DNA of 64,000 nt. It comes from Isoetes taiwanensis (Eukaryota > Streptophyta > Lycopodiopsida > Isoetales > Isoetaceae). Position 1 is the first letter of the stretch. Each line of letters opens with the position of its first letter. The DNA is taken from NCBI GenBank assembly GCA_021234155.1, contig JAJEKV010000083.1:650332-714331 (forward strand). The letters run 5' to 3'. Positions 44,100 to 56,038 of this stretch are shown piece by piece. The position numbers were made by a program, and so were the translations under genes. Below the pieces are notes generated by a model, which did not search any database, was not told where the DNA came from, and was given only the letters and a program-made list of their open reading frames with translations.

Positions 44100-45640
44100 G
44101 TGGTGAGTACCCTTTTGTCTACTATCTTCGAGTTACTACTCTGAAAGACATCCAAGGCATATTAGCCTAGTCCAAGTTCAATTGGCTTGCTTGCACTGTA
44201 AGTTAGGTTGCATTGGTCATTGTGGAAGTGGTATCCCTCGTTAATTATTTTGTGCATCTTGTGGGGGCATTGTGAGTACCCCTTTTTTTGTTAGCTTAAT
44301 ATTTCTACTACTATGTCACATTTTGTCATCCTAAGTGCATGATGGATAATGAGTCTTTCTAGTGCGATAATGTACTGCTAGACATGGAACATGCAAATAT
44401 TGAGTGCAACATGTGCCATTTAAAAGTCTTAATGTATCTATATATAAAACGAATCACGTATAAAAACAGAGAGCATTGCATTACGCAAGCAAACAAAATT
44501 ATAGATGTATGGTGGCATGGCCACCGGGACCACATCCGGTGTGGACGGTGGGGTTCCGGCCGGACCGGCGGAGTTCGAGCTGGTCACCGCCACACCGAAA
44601 TGTGGGACCGGTGGCCGTGCCACCACAACATGGAAAGTGGGAGCATTTTCTACTTTCATCTTCTTCTTTTTCGAGGCCGGAGGAGGTCCGGCGACTCGTT
44701 TGCGGCTATGGAGCTCGGTGGCCTGGCGCTCGCTCTAGCTCTTCGGTTTATTTTTGTTTCTATGGCGGCTCACTCAAAGCGCCTTACTTTTCAGTTTTTT
44801 TTGTTTCTAAGGCACTTGCCCGATTCTTCAAATTTTTTTTGTTTCTGCTTACAGATCTTCAAAGTTTGCAGGCAAAAAACCGTTTCTTCCAGTTGGATCC
44901 GCGTCTGGCAATCCATTTTTGCATGCGGCCAGTTCCGGCAGCTTTTTTTGTTGCAGCCAGTTTCTGTTCTTGGTTCTTGGTTCTTGGTTGGGCCAGTTTC
45001 TGTTCTTAGTTCTTGGTTTTTTTGTTGCGGTTGGTTTCTGTTCTTGATAAGCATCATTTTTGTTTCGGCCATTTTGGATTTTGGCAGTAGTAGACTTCTT
45101 TTCCGTCATCTTGTAGGCTTCTTTTCTTTCATCTCGCTAAATGATCAGCGCCTTCACAGAGGTATAATTTTACAGGTTTCTTACAGATTTTTTCGGAAAA
45201 GGTATTTCGTGTGGTAGAAATTTCTTGGGTAGATTTGGCAAGTAGGCACTTCAGGTTTCAGGTTCTAAACTTCTTTTATTCTTGCATGTAGCGTAGAAAG
45301 CAAACAGAAGCCCTTCAGATTCTATGCTTCTTCCATTCTTGCATGTAGTTACGGGAGCAAGCATTTTCATGCCTTGTTGCCCTGTTGTTGCTAAAGATAT
45401 TTGCCACAGGGTTCGATTTCTGCCCATTTGATACTTCAGGATTTGTGGGTTCAAATCCTACAGTAATACTTATGCTAACCGGTTGCAACCTGTAGCTTTT
45501 ATTGCTCACGGACTTCCCACTTTCCATTCCGGATTGTAGGGATATGCCATGTGGCAGCCTGTGATTCATATTCAGATAAAAAATGCGGCCCACTTTCCAT
45601 GTTGTTAACATGGCTTGCATTTAATTAGTGATACCCTCAA
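44100..45640. other. Stretch with a 277-codon frame, function not recognised
   Basis: A + strand frame at 44,384-45,217 begins with His/Arg/Gly-rich sequence and continues with Phe/Leu/Ser-rich runs made from TTTTTTTG and TTCTTGGTT repeats. The composition looks non-coding, although a GC-rich part (44,510-44,760) could be a former exon or promoter-proximal region. Confidence 0.3.
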
Positions 45641-46400
45641 GGACTTCATCTGTCATTTGCTTCCGAGTTCTCCCACTTCTGTATAAAGTTAGAGCATGGA
45701 AAAAATGTCTAGCGGAGAGCTTAACGGCGTCGCCTGCAGAACCCGCAAGGTTTTGTGCCGTATAAAAGACATACAAGTTTACACCAAATTTATTTAATGG
45801 TTTAAAGTATTGAAACCATTGTTATTATCTATGCATTACCAACCAAATACCACCGACCATTGAACTGCTTGATTCTTCGACAGTTATTCATCTATCATTT
45901 GCCTAGTGGGAACTTAGGTGCAGAACAAGGTTTTGTGCCTTATAAAACACATAGAAGTTTTCTAATGGTTTAAAATATTGAAACCATTGTTACTGTTTCA
46001 TGCATTACGACTTGATTCTTCAACAATACCGCTTTTTTGTAGCTTATAACATGTCTCGCATTTAACGATAGTGATATCCTGAAGGACTTCATCTGTCATT
46101 TGCTTCCTCGTTCTCGCACTTCTATATGGAGTTAGAGCATGGGAAAAATGGGAGTTAGTTGCGTTGCCCTGAACCCAGAACCCACGTTCTCGTGCTTCTG
46201 TATGAAGTTAAAGCATGGGAAAAATGGGAGTTAGTTGCGTTGCCCTGAACCCAGATCCTGAGGTTTTGTGCCTCTTATAAAACACATACAACTTTACACC
46301 CCGTTTTTCAAATGATTTAAAATATTAAAACCATTATTCTCATGCAAATTATCAACCAAATACAGTTGAACCATTGAACTACCAGCGACCATTGAACTGG
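45640..46400. repeat. Degenerate tandem repeats (~250-440 bp) with a 74-bp inner duplication
   Basis: GGACTTCATCTGTCATTTGC ... AGTTAGAGCATGG ... AAGGTTTTGTGCC ... TTTAAARTATTGAAACCATT recurs at 45,640, 45,925 (partial), 46,080 and 46,260. GTTAGAGCATGGGAAAAATG ... TGCCCTGAACCCAGA is doubled at 46,130-46,190 and 46,207-46,257. Confidence 0.65.
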
Positions 46401-47650
46401 TTGATTCTTAATCAAGAAATAATTTTGTCTTCAATTCTTGGCGCCCCTTGCCTGCCTTCAAACGGACAGGAAGAATAGCCGCGCTCCAGCAGGTGCTTGA
46501 GGCAGGGCCGGATCCAACAGGGCCGGATCCAATAGCAGCAGGTAAATCGATCTTCAACAGCAGGTAAATCGATGACCAGCATGCAGCATACTTAGGTTGC
46601 GTTTGTATTTCGTAGAAGAACCATAGAGCAGGAACTAAGGTATGTTTTCTTTTCAACGCTTCTGATTTTGTTCTTTCTTCATTTTTTGTTTCCCCATCCC
46701 ATTTCGTTTTACAGCAGAACCGGCATGTGGAGAACCCTTCTACCTGTGCAAAACTGGTTTTGGCATATCCTGGAAAATTGGATTTGAGATATAGCAATGG
46801 AAGATTAGGCATCGATTTCTTCTGTAAGCACCCTGTAACATTCCACTTCTTTATATCACAGACATGCCAGTTCTTCTGTAAACTCTTCTTCTCTTTGTAT
46901 ATGTGTATGAAATCTGAGATATAAGGATGCAATACATCTCTAGTTCTAATTTTTTTTCTTGATCTGCGGGTGAAGCCCTCCCGATTGCGTCGACCCCCTT
47001 TTTAAGCTCAATGTCTGGGTTTCTCAATTCAAAGAATTCAAGCAAAGAGTATCTGAGACCCATCGGGTTTTGGCTTATTCATATTGCAAATCTAGATTAT
47101 GTCATTTCTTTGAAATTGATCCAAAAAGGAAACATCGGTCCTTCCCTCTCTGCACTGCTCGGAAGGCCCATCTCCTCGTAGAAGGAGCTTTTACGTTCCA
47201 TTAATTTCTTCGGTTTTTAGAGCGAGATAAATTTTCCAACATCTTTAGCTGTCCCAACATCAAATCTCTACTCTTAAACCCTTTGGAAGTCCACACACGG
47301 TTGGTTGGGCAATTCCGGCGTCGATAGTGGACAACATGGTGTGTCTATACAGATGCATTAGCATGGTCATAAGTTCAGCCCTTTGTTTCAGAAAGATGAG
47401 TCCATAGCAGAGGGATATGCCATATATTGATCCAGTTACCTGCCTTCATAAAGAACTCTGACATCAAGGAAGCAATTTGCATGAAGACTCTGTGGTCGAA
47501 GGAACACTACTGCATGGTCGCTACTAAAGATGTTGGGGAATTTACATGTTCACTCCTTCAGTGGCATGTGAATTATATGTCTTCTTGCTAGTGCATTCTT
47601 GTTGTGGTATTAACATGTTCTATTATTTTTTTCTATTATTTTTTGTACTT
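46400..47650. other. Stretch without recognised gene
   Basis: There are short tandem words (GGCCGGATCCAA twice at 46,508; CAGCAGGTAAATCGAT twice at 46,533). A 174-residue - strand frame at 46,408-46,932 has no recognisable domain. Confidence 0.3.
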
Positions 47651-47659
47651 TGAATGTCT

Positions 47660-49366
47660 TCAATTTCATAGTGTGGTGGATTACGTGCTAGCAGACGAGC
47701 AATGCCTACACTTGATCACTCGCTTCAGTGTCGGGACAGGTGGCCGGGACGAGGAAGTAGACTCCGACCATCATCCCCTGTTCTTGCAGATGGATTGGCA
47801 GGCCAACCGAGCACCCATTGCCCCAACACCCCATGTACCACGGTTGCGTCTGGACTATGATCATGCGGCGGTCTATGCGAGGATGCTTGAGCATGAGCGC
47901 CGGAGTGCCGCAGCTCCCCACACTTCAACGGCCAGACGGCAATTTGAACCCGGCTCCTTCGAGGGTAGGGGACAAATGCTTTGGGAGAGGCCACTCTCGA
48001 CGATCCACAGGGGCTGCAACCACCTTCCCCCGCAATCACTGGTTCGATGACGAATGTCGGGAGTTGAAACAATGGCTCCGCCAAGTGCCGGACCCCCACT
48101 ATTCACCCGCAGAGCCGTCCGTCAATACCGCTCCTTCCTCAAGACCAAGAAAGCTGTGTACCTTTGCGAGCACCAAAGAATGATGTTTGGTCTACTAGAC
48201 CGCCACCCTAGGACCTTCCGGAGAAAGGTCTTGAGTAGGCCGCGACAAACCCATAGGAAATATTACCCGAACAATGGGTGAGATACTTGGCGGCAATTTG
48301 TATGACCCAATGGGAAGCCGGGCACCAAGCATCCTCCTGCATGTGCCTAGCAATCGGGTCATTACCGAAGGGATGTCATAATGGGCCCGCAACGCCGCCA
48401 ACGGGAAGGGAAAGCAGATTTGGATGGTATGCCGCAGTGAGCTTCTCAAGTGGGCGGGCCCCAATGGTGTCGGTTCTCACAAAGACTATTCAACAGGGCA
48501 TTGCAAGAAGGCTTCCCTTCGCTTTGGACTACCGGTAGAGTTGTGCCCATATACAAAGCGGGGACCCCACAGCCCAACCAACTATCGTACCATTATGGTC
48601 GGGCTTCGTTTTTGCCAAGTTGCTACTAGGGATTCTTGAGCAAAGAATCGACACTTTGGGCGTAGGATGGAGAAGTGCGGGCTCTCACGCAGTAGGCTTC
48701 CGCCCGGCATTCTACTATTGACCATATCTTCACTCTGCGAACACTCATAGAGGATAGCGGAATCAACGCCGAATCTGTCATCGTTGCTTTGTGGATTTCG
48801 CAAAGGCTTTTGACACGTGCCACCGGGATAAGTTGTGGGACGATTGAGACTGACTAGGGACCCCCGTCGACTCTGCGAGAATGCCATATCTGAGACTATC
48901 TGAGGCTTGCTCGGTCGTCTCACACCGCCGGGGAGCCCGTTGTTAGTAGCATTGGGGTGCGCCAGGGCTGCCCTCTATCCCCGACGCTCTTCGGCTTGTA
49001 CATTGACCAGCTAGAAGAATGGCTAGCTGAGCACGGAGGGGGAGGCGCTCAGTTGATGCACCACATAATCCGGCAACTCATATATGCTGATGACGTTGAC
49101 CTGCTCGCATATACCCCAGAGGACATGCAACGCCACCTGGATGCTTTGGACACTTTCTGCCAATTCACTGACATGAGAGTTAACTTGGCCAAGACAAGGG
49201 TGCTGCTGGTCCCATCATCCCGGCACCCACGCCTTCCCTCATTCACTTACCAGGGGCAGGTAGTGGAGGTGGCTCAATCTTATAAGTATTTGGGCATTGA
49301 GTTTTTTACTACCACACACTGGGATGCATCCATCAGGTTACGGGTCACTGCAGGCTGGAAAGCCCT
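47660..49366 (+). pseudogene. LINE family A copy 2, 5' part: endonuclease end and reverse transcriptase
   Basis: VVDYVLADEQCLHLITRFSV and SDHHPLFLQMDW mark the end of the APE-type endonuclease. After a frame-shifted linker region, 48,957-49,366 holds the RT palm: GVRQGCPLSPTLFGLYIDQL, then LIYADDVDLLAYTPEDMQRH (YADD catalytic pair), then QSYKYLGIEFF (KYLG block). The frame ends at GWKALTT, where TIR element 2 begins at 49,367. The reading resumes at 56,039 (DAMQNIHKAEQYAWGHQAHL). The RT part preserves catalytic motifs, but the upstream part has several frameshifts. Confidence 0.75.
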
Positions 49367-49393
49367 CACTACCACCCCAAAACTGGGTCCACA

Positions 49394-50400
49394 TGTTGTT
49401 TTTCAGTGTCTTTTTTGCAAAAAAACAACACCAAAAAACTACGTGTTGTTTTTTGTCCGGATTTGCTAGAAATGACGTGTAGTTTTTAGCAAAATTTTTA
49501 TACATGTAGTTTTTTTTGTAAAAGTCTACGCGTAGACTTTTGCCAAAATTGTCTACATGTAGGAATTACATGTATTTCTATATGTTGTTTTTTAAATGTA
49601 GCTGTAATTTTCAAGTGTTGTTTTCTTAAGAAATAGACATGTGGTTCATAATAAAACATGAAGATCCACATGTTGTTTTTAACTGTTGTTTTGCAAAAAA
49701 ACAACGCTAAAAAACCGCATGTGGTTCTTAATAAAACTTGAAAATCCACATGTTGTTTTTAACTGTTGTTTTGTAAAAAAAACAACGCCAAAAAACCATG
49801 TATCGAATTTTGTCCGACTGTTGCTTTAGAGTATTGTTTCTCATAAAGAAGAATCTTGATATATAGATGTGGTTTATAAAAATAAATGGTTCCAGGTGTT
49901 ATTTTTCTCAATAAGAGACATGGCAAATTCTAAATGACTTTCATTCACATTTAGTTCTAGACTTCTTTTCTTTCGAAGTCTTGAAATGCTTCATATTATG
50001 TTTGGTTCTAAATTTAATTCTTTCAGTTTAGAATTGCAAATAGCCTTACACAACCATTGGAAAACATATTCTTATTGACCTTTATCTCATAAATAGAACA
50101 AACATTGGAAAACCTATTCTTATTTAACTTAATTTCCCAAAATTCCAGTTACTATTCACATACAAAACAATACAAAACAGAGATTGTAAAAAACTGCTTT
50201 CAACAATAGAACAGGAACTTGGGAAGGGGTTTCTTTTGCAGCAAATTTGCCTTGCTGCCATCGAAATTTAGCAAGAAGCACATTGCTTTGAATCCGTCAA
50301 AGACCTTTGATTCTGTGGCTGAGAAAAATTGGATTGTCTTTCTCTTCCTTTACGCCTGATATTCTCAGTAATTGCATACATCAAAATCTCAGTAATTCCC
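49394..50400. other. Left flank of TIR element 2, CATGTTGTTTTT-type words
   Basis: Repeats of ACATGTTGTTTTTAACTGTT, AAAACAACRCYAAAAAACC and CATGTGGTTCTTAATAAAAC are scattered in direct and inverted order (49,400-49,800). The rest is AT-rich with no gene. Confidence 0.45.
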
Positions 50401-50606
50401 ACATCAAAATCCTTAGTTCTTCATTGTAAGCCATTCGAATACCCCTAAAATCAAGGCCACAGACCTTAACATGATGATTTCAGCTCTTCCGAATCCCCAG
50501 CTGACGAAATAAATCCTGGCAACGGGCTGCTTGAGAAATATCCTCAACATAGTGCGACAGCTGCCATGGCGGAGTTGGCTTGTTGCAATAAATTCAGAAA
50601 ATATCA

Positions 50607-51080
50607 TTGGAGGAAAAGCCATGGAAGGGCGAGACTATTAGCAGAGACTATTATGCTAAAAGAATGCTTCTGCATCTCCTATCTGCACTTGCTTTGGTCT
50701 GGGGAAAAAATGTGGAGGAAAAAAAGGGCAAAGCTTTTGAAGGTGTAGGAGCTCCAGCCATGGCGGAAAGAATAAAGTACCAAACTGGGTTATGTTTGCT
50801 GGAACGGATTGAAAGTTCCAGGAAGCACAAAAGTGGCGGAATCAAGAAGAACAGAGAGAAAGAAAAATACAGAACATTAAGCTGGGTATCCCATTCCGAA
50901 TCGAATCGCAAGGGCGAGCTTCTACCATTGTGCATTTTGCCAAGCCGACTGCATAGACCTCGTTTTCGCCGGCCGGCCCCTCCCCGATTTGATCCATGGA
51001 TGGCTCCGGTGGCCAAGCTGCGGGCTATGGCGATAATCAAAGTCGCCCAAGCATTTCATACCGCGGGAGGGAAACCGTAG
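50607..51080 (+). CDS. 157-codon frame of unknown function in TIR element 2
   Basis: It reads MEEKPWKGETISRDYYAKRM with a hydrophobic stretch (LLHLLSALALVWG), then a Lys/Glu-rich part and a Pro/Arg-rich part (RLHRPRFRRPAPPRFDPWMA), ending HTAGGKP. I do not recognise it. It could be a captured exon, because its GC content is higher than its surroundings, or chance. A short tandem duplication (GAGCCATTCATCTTAGCGGG / GAGCCATTCAAATTAGCGAG) follows at 51,160-51,255. Confidence 0.25.
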   Translation: MEEKPWKGETISRDYYAKRMLLHLLSALALVWGKNVEEKKGKAFEGVGAPAMAERIKYQTGLCLLERIESSRKHKSGGIKKNREKEKYRTLSWVSHSESNRKGELLPLCILPSRLHRPRFRRPAPPRFDPWMAPVAKLRAMAIIKVAQAFHTAGGKP

Positions 51081-51299
51081 AAAAAGGCAAGGCACACCGC
51101 CCAACCAATCGGTGGAGGAGGCCTAGATCGAAATCTAGGCCGTCTAAATCATTTAATCTGAGCCATTCATCTTAGCGGGAAGAAACACATAGTTAAGACA
51201 ATAATGAAGATTTAATTTGAGCCATTCAAATTAGCGAGAAGAAACACATAGTTAGGACACGTGGATTTCGATCTGCCGTCCATCTCGGCCATCCAGATT

Positions 51300-52430
51300 A
51301 TCTATGGTAGCGCAGATTAAAAATAGATTGGATCCATTGCTACAACGTATTGCGTGGCTCGTTGCACCCATTGGGCTATACTGTCTATCTATCATTCTAA
51401 TTTGACATCAGACCTTATATCTAAGTGTTAATTGTTTTTGTTTTTCATTGGCTTACCATTGAAAGAGGAATAAAATACATATTAAAATCATTGAAACACA
51501 ACAAAATACACAAAATTTGCCATACATTTCAATGCGTGTTGCACAGGCAAACACCAAAATTCGCAAATATAGGGAGAAGCATCATCGAAATCCTCTGCCT
51601 TGGGCCCTCGCTTCACAAAGCTTCCATGGCTAGTACTGATATATCTGAAGGCTGGCCTAGGCACCACTTGAATAACGAGGGCCACTCTTACATGTCTTAT
51701 CATTAATTGGCTTATATGTCTCATTAATTTAAAGGTATTGTGCATCAACAATGTGGAAATGATGGACAAAAGGACTAGACCATTGAAAATTTCAAGCATG
51801 GTGGCCTGCAAGGGACACACTTATTCAAAAATCAAAGTTAGTTTCTAGGCATAGTTTAATGGATTACCATTATATGCAACAAGGATATAGACAATACCCA
51901 TGGATATCAAGTTAGAACCATAATTTCTCCACACTATGCTAGACATTGACGCCACTTAGATTATAAGGGTAAATTAAGAATTTCGTTTCCTCACAATTAG
52001 ACAAATGTTCAAATCAAGTTGGGATCCTCGTGCATTACAGTTCAATTCTGATGAAACAACGTTTGGGAGACAAATTTCCTTAAAAAACAAGGGTGTTAGA
52101 AGAAGATATTTGCATGGCCAAGTTTCCCATAATAGAGTGAATAGTCCAAATATTTTATGGTATTCAAACCATTAAGGATGTGGTGTTTTAGCATGAACAA
52201 GGCGATTAGGATTTAGATTTAATTATAATTGAACTTTTACGCACTTGTACAGAAATACTTTCTATCGGATCCTTATATACAAATTTTCCTATCTAGTGAA
52301 CAAAAATAGCAGTACCGTTCTTAAAAGGAAAAAAAAAAACACTTTTACAATGCAATACTCGGATCACAATCTCAGTTGCTCATCTTGGCCATTGGATGCG
52401 GTATAACTATATCATGCATGTTTTTCTAAA
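51300..52430. other. Stretch without recognised gene (TIR element 2 interior)
   Basis: AT-rich, with short frames only on both strands. Nothing recognised. Confidence 0.35.
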
Positions 52431-52449
52431 TTTTGTCATTTTTAAATTT

Positions 52450-53420
52450 TGCCATGTCTCATGTTGAGTCTATGTGGCATGTTTGAGCCACATGTCGGTT
52501 GAGCCATGTGCCATGTTTGAGCCGGGGGCATGTTTGAGCCCTCAATGGACTCGGCTAGACCCTCTATAGTACAACACAACATTTGCATACTCCAATGCCA
52601 CGTCTTGCTTGCCACTATTACTTATCTCACTCATAAAATCCCCCCCCTTTCCCCCTTTTAATTGGCCTAGTCATTTTCTATCTAAAGTGCATAAAATGCT
52701 TAGTCATCATGTCACATGCCCACCATCCAAAGAAATGCCATGTCACCATGGAGAAATGTGTTTTTTCTATAAATTGAAAAGTTGTGTAGGCAAATTCTTT
52801 ATTTTCCACCCCTTTATATTTTGCCACCTCACCACTCATCTTTGCCACCTCACCATACTCATGCCATGTCATCTCCCATAATTTTTGCAAATAGTCACCT
52901 TCTCAAAAAGAAAGAATTTTGCTTGCTTTTTTCATGCCACCTCATCATTCTAGTGCCATATCATTGCCATGTCACATTATGTGCCACTATTCCACTCTAC
53001 ATTGCCACTCTGCTCCAACGAAGCAGATTTCGACCACAACATGCAGGCATGTTTGAGCCTAGGGGCATGTTAGAGCCACGTGTCATGTTTGACGCTAGGT
53101 GGCATGTTTAAGCCTATGTGGCATATTTGAGCCTAGGGCATGTTTGACCCAAGGGGCAATGCTTGAGCCTAGGTGGCATGTTTGAGCCTATGTGGCATTT
53201 GCGCCAAGGTATTTGAGGCTATGTGGCATGTTTGAGCCTAGGACATGTTTGACCCTAGGGGCTGCTTGAGCCTAGGTGGCATGTTTGAGTCGAGTATGTG
53301 GTACATTTGAGTCTATATGGCATGCATGAGCCAATCTAGCATGTTTGAGCCTAAGGGCATGCTTGAGCCTAGGGGCACAACATTTCAACCATAAGAAAAC
53401 ATACAAACTTGTATCTCATT
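52450..53420. repeat. Degenerate 19-bp minisatellite region
   Basis: GGCATGTTTGAGCC(TAG)-type units are spaced irregularly at 52,480-52,545 and 53,045-53,385. CATGCCATGTC/TTGCCACCTCACC words lie between (52,600-53,010). This is a decayed version of the neighbouring array. Confidence 0.7.
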
Positions 53421-53519
53421 CTTTCAAAAAATAAATCATTTGAAAGGGTTTTTTTATGACCCTAGTGGCATGTTTGAGCCATGTGTTCTGTTCTGAGCCT
53501 AGTGGCATGGTTGATACTA

Positions 53520-53745
53520 TGTGGCCAATTTATAGTTTCGGAGTGCGGGAGTTGCACATCCATTGCCAGGGCCATAGGGAGAGGGCATTTGGGACAAAAT
53601 GCTTCTGGAAGGTTTTAAGGGTCCATCTTCTGGCTTCAACACCGTCCCTCTACGTGATGACACTGTGCAAGATCTTGGTTGAATCAAACTAGGATATCGC
53701 CTCCAAAACATAAACCCTTCAATAACCTAGCAACACACAGGGTTT
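53520..53745. repeat. Module shared with TIR element 1 (33.1-35.1 kb)
   Basis: GGAAGGTTTTAAGGGTCCAT ... CTACGTGATGACACTGTGCA AGATCTTGGT ... GCCTCCAAAACATAAACCC corresponds to the ~810-bp module of element 1. The shared interior supports common origin of the two elements. Confidence 0.65.
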
Positions 53746-54044
53746 ACATTTTGAAGGCCAAAACATGCTAGTTTTCATGGATAACTCAGTGCACCATCTC
53801 TAAATATGCATGCAGAGCCATGACAACTGAAGAAACGAGGTCCAAATTTATCGGCCATACAGAATAATCCCAAACAATGTCTTGATACTGCAAAAGCGAC
53901 TCTTGACTTTTGATTGCCACTTCGAGAGGAGGATAGATCCAAACTCTGTTGTGTCAGTTCGGTTGCTTTGCGTCTTCAACTGTGACTTCTCAGCAACGTC
54001 CCAAGTGCAAATGACCAAAACGCGGCCTCCAAAACGTAAACCCT

Positions 54045-55135
54045 TCAAGAACCTTGGCATGTTTGAGCCACCTTGGCATGTTTGAGCCACCTTGGCATGT
54101 TTAAGCCTAGATGTTATGTTGGAGCCCACGGCATGTTTGAGCCACCTTGGCATGTTGGAGCCTAGGTGGCATGTTGGGGGCGTGGAATGTTTGAGCCACC
54201 TTGGCATGTTTGAGCCTAGGTGACATGTTGGAGGCTAGGTGGCATGTTTGAGCCACCTTGACATGTTGGAGCCTAGGTGGTATGTTGGAGCCCACATGGC
54301 ATATTTGAGCCACCTTGGCATGTTGGATCCTAGGTGGCATGTTGGATCCTAGGTGGCATGTTGGATCCCGCGTGGCATGTTTGGGACACCTTGGCATATT
54401 TGAGCCACCTTAGCATGCTGGAGCCTAGGTGGCATGTTGGAGCCACCTTGGCATGTTGGAGCCCACGTGGCATGTTTGAGCCAACTTGGAATGTTTGAAC
54501 CTAGGTGGCATGTTGGACCCTAGGTGGTATGTTGGAGCCCACGTGGCATGTTTGAGCCACCCTGTCATGTTGGAGCCTAGGTGGCATGTTGGAGCCTTCG
54601 TGGCATTTTTGAGCCACCTTAGCATGTTGGACCTCGCGTGGCATATTTGAGCCTAGGTGGCATGTTTGAGCCACCTTGGCATAGGTGGCATGTTGGACCC
54701 GCATGGCATGTTTGAGCCACCTAGGCATGTTTGAGCCTTGGTGGCATGTTGGTGCCTAGGGAGCATGCTTGAGCCAGCTTTTAGCGGGTTGGAGCCCACA
54801 TGGCATGTTTGAGCCACCGACGACATGTTGGAGCCTAGGTGGCATGAAGCCCACGTGGCATGTTTGAGCCACCTTGGCATGTTTGAGCCTAGGTGTCATG
54901 TTGGAGCCTAGGTGGCATGTTTGAGGCACGTTGGAGCCTAGCTGGCATGTTGGAGCCTACGTGGCATGTTGGAGCCTATAGGTGGCATATAGGAGCCCGC
55001 ATGGCATATTTGAGCCACCTTGACATGTTTGAGCCTAGGTGGCATGTTGGTGCCTAGGTGGCATGCTTGAGCCACCTTGGCATGTTGGCACCTAAGTGGC
55101 ATGTTGGAGCCCCGTGGCATGTTTGAGCCACGTTG
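54045..55135. repeat. 19-bp minisatellite array, forward orientation, the longest block
   Basis: Over 50 units of GGCATGTTGGAGCCTAGGT / GGCATGTTTGAGCCACCTT lie here with occasional short deletions. The order of variants (CTAGGT, CACCTT, CCACGT) is semi-regular, which suggests amplification of two- or three-unit blocks. Confidence 0.9.
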
Positions 55136-55219
55136 GATCTAACCGTTGAAGTTATTTTTTCGCGAATGTAAAACAATGCGTTACATTCCCAAAGTTGAGC
55201 ACACAAACAATATTCCGGT

Positions 55220-55960
55220 GGTGGTGGTGCTTTGCTTAAAAATTAGCCTCAAAAAACTATACTTAAGAAATAGGCTGGCGTAAAAACTACGCCACTTGAG
55301 GAGAACCACATACGAAAAAAAACGACCACTTAAAAACTACACCTACTTAAAAACCACACCAAAAAAAACCATACTTACTTTAAAACAGCTCACGTAAAAA
55401 ACTATACCTAGTTATATAAACCACAAAAAAAAATCATACTTCCTTAAAAAAAGCGACTTCTTAAAACTACACCTAGTTATAAACTACACCACTTCGAGAA
55501 AACCATACTTCATTAAAAAAAGACCACTTAAAACTACACCCGCTTTTATATACCACACTTCAAAAACCATACTTCTTTAAAAAAATAGCTATTTAAAAAC
55601 TACACCCACTTATAAGCGACACCTCAAAAAAACAACACCTCGATTAAAAAAAATTATACCACTTGAGGAAAACCATACTTCCTTAAAAAAAACAACCACT
55701 TAAAAACTACACCTCCTTATAAACCACACTTCAAAAACTATACTTCCATAAAAAACGACTCTTAAAAACTACACCTAGCTATAAACTACACCTCAAAAAA
55801 ACAACACCTTCTTAAAACAACACCCCCTCAAAAAATAAGCAACACTTCTTTTAGAAAAATGACACCTCAAAAAAGACCACAAAAAAAAAAAAAAACTATA
55901 GCTCCATAAAAAACTACACCGCCTCCTTAATAAACCACACCTCCACATAACCACATGTAG
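55220..55960. repeat. A/C-rich tandem repeat, ~60-bp degenerate unit
   Basis: AAAAACTACACCTASTTATA, AACCACACTTCAAAAACCATACTTCCTTAAAAAA-type sequence recurs about 12 times with strong strand asymmetry (almost no G). No coding capacity. Confidence 0.7.
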
Positions 55961-56038
55961 ATTTTTTTGGAACAACGACATGTGGTCTTTTTTATTCTTG
56001 TTGTTTTTAGGTGTGGACCCAGAATTGGGGTGGTTGTG

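Larger units (their letters stand above)
49367..56038. mobile_element. 6.7-kb TIR element 2 carrying 19-bp minisatellites, inserted in LINE-A copy 2
   Basis: The terminal inverted repeats are 49,367-49,393 (CACTACCACCCCAA ... CTGGGTCCACA) and 56,012-56,038, 24 of 27 positions matching. Flanking LINE sequence is continuous across the element when compared with LINE-A copy 1 (TGGAARGCMCT | ATGCAATGC). The flanking CT on both sides could be a 2-bp duplication. The inside has AACAACA-rich borders, a 157-codon frame, and minisatellite arrays at 52.45-53.4 and 54.05-55.13 kb. The ends are related to those of TIR element 1 (ACCCCAA ... GGTCCACA). It encodes no transposase, so it would depend on another element. 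Confidence 0.7.

Noticed and set aside
44384-45217. 277-codon open reading frame as a gene
   Set aside because: Made largely of Phe/Leu/Ser runs from TTTTTTTG and TTCTTGGTT repeats, with long overlapping frames on both strands and no domain.
45425-45458. tRNA-like T arm (GTGGGTTCAAATCCTAC)
   Set aside because: The upstream 60 bp do not form D and anticodon stems and there is no matching acceptor strand.
54045-55135. CRISPR-like array
   Set aside because: Units are contiguous 19-mers without unique spacers, in a eukaryotic transposon context.
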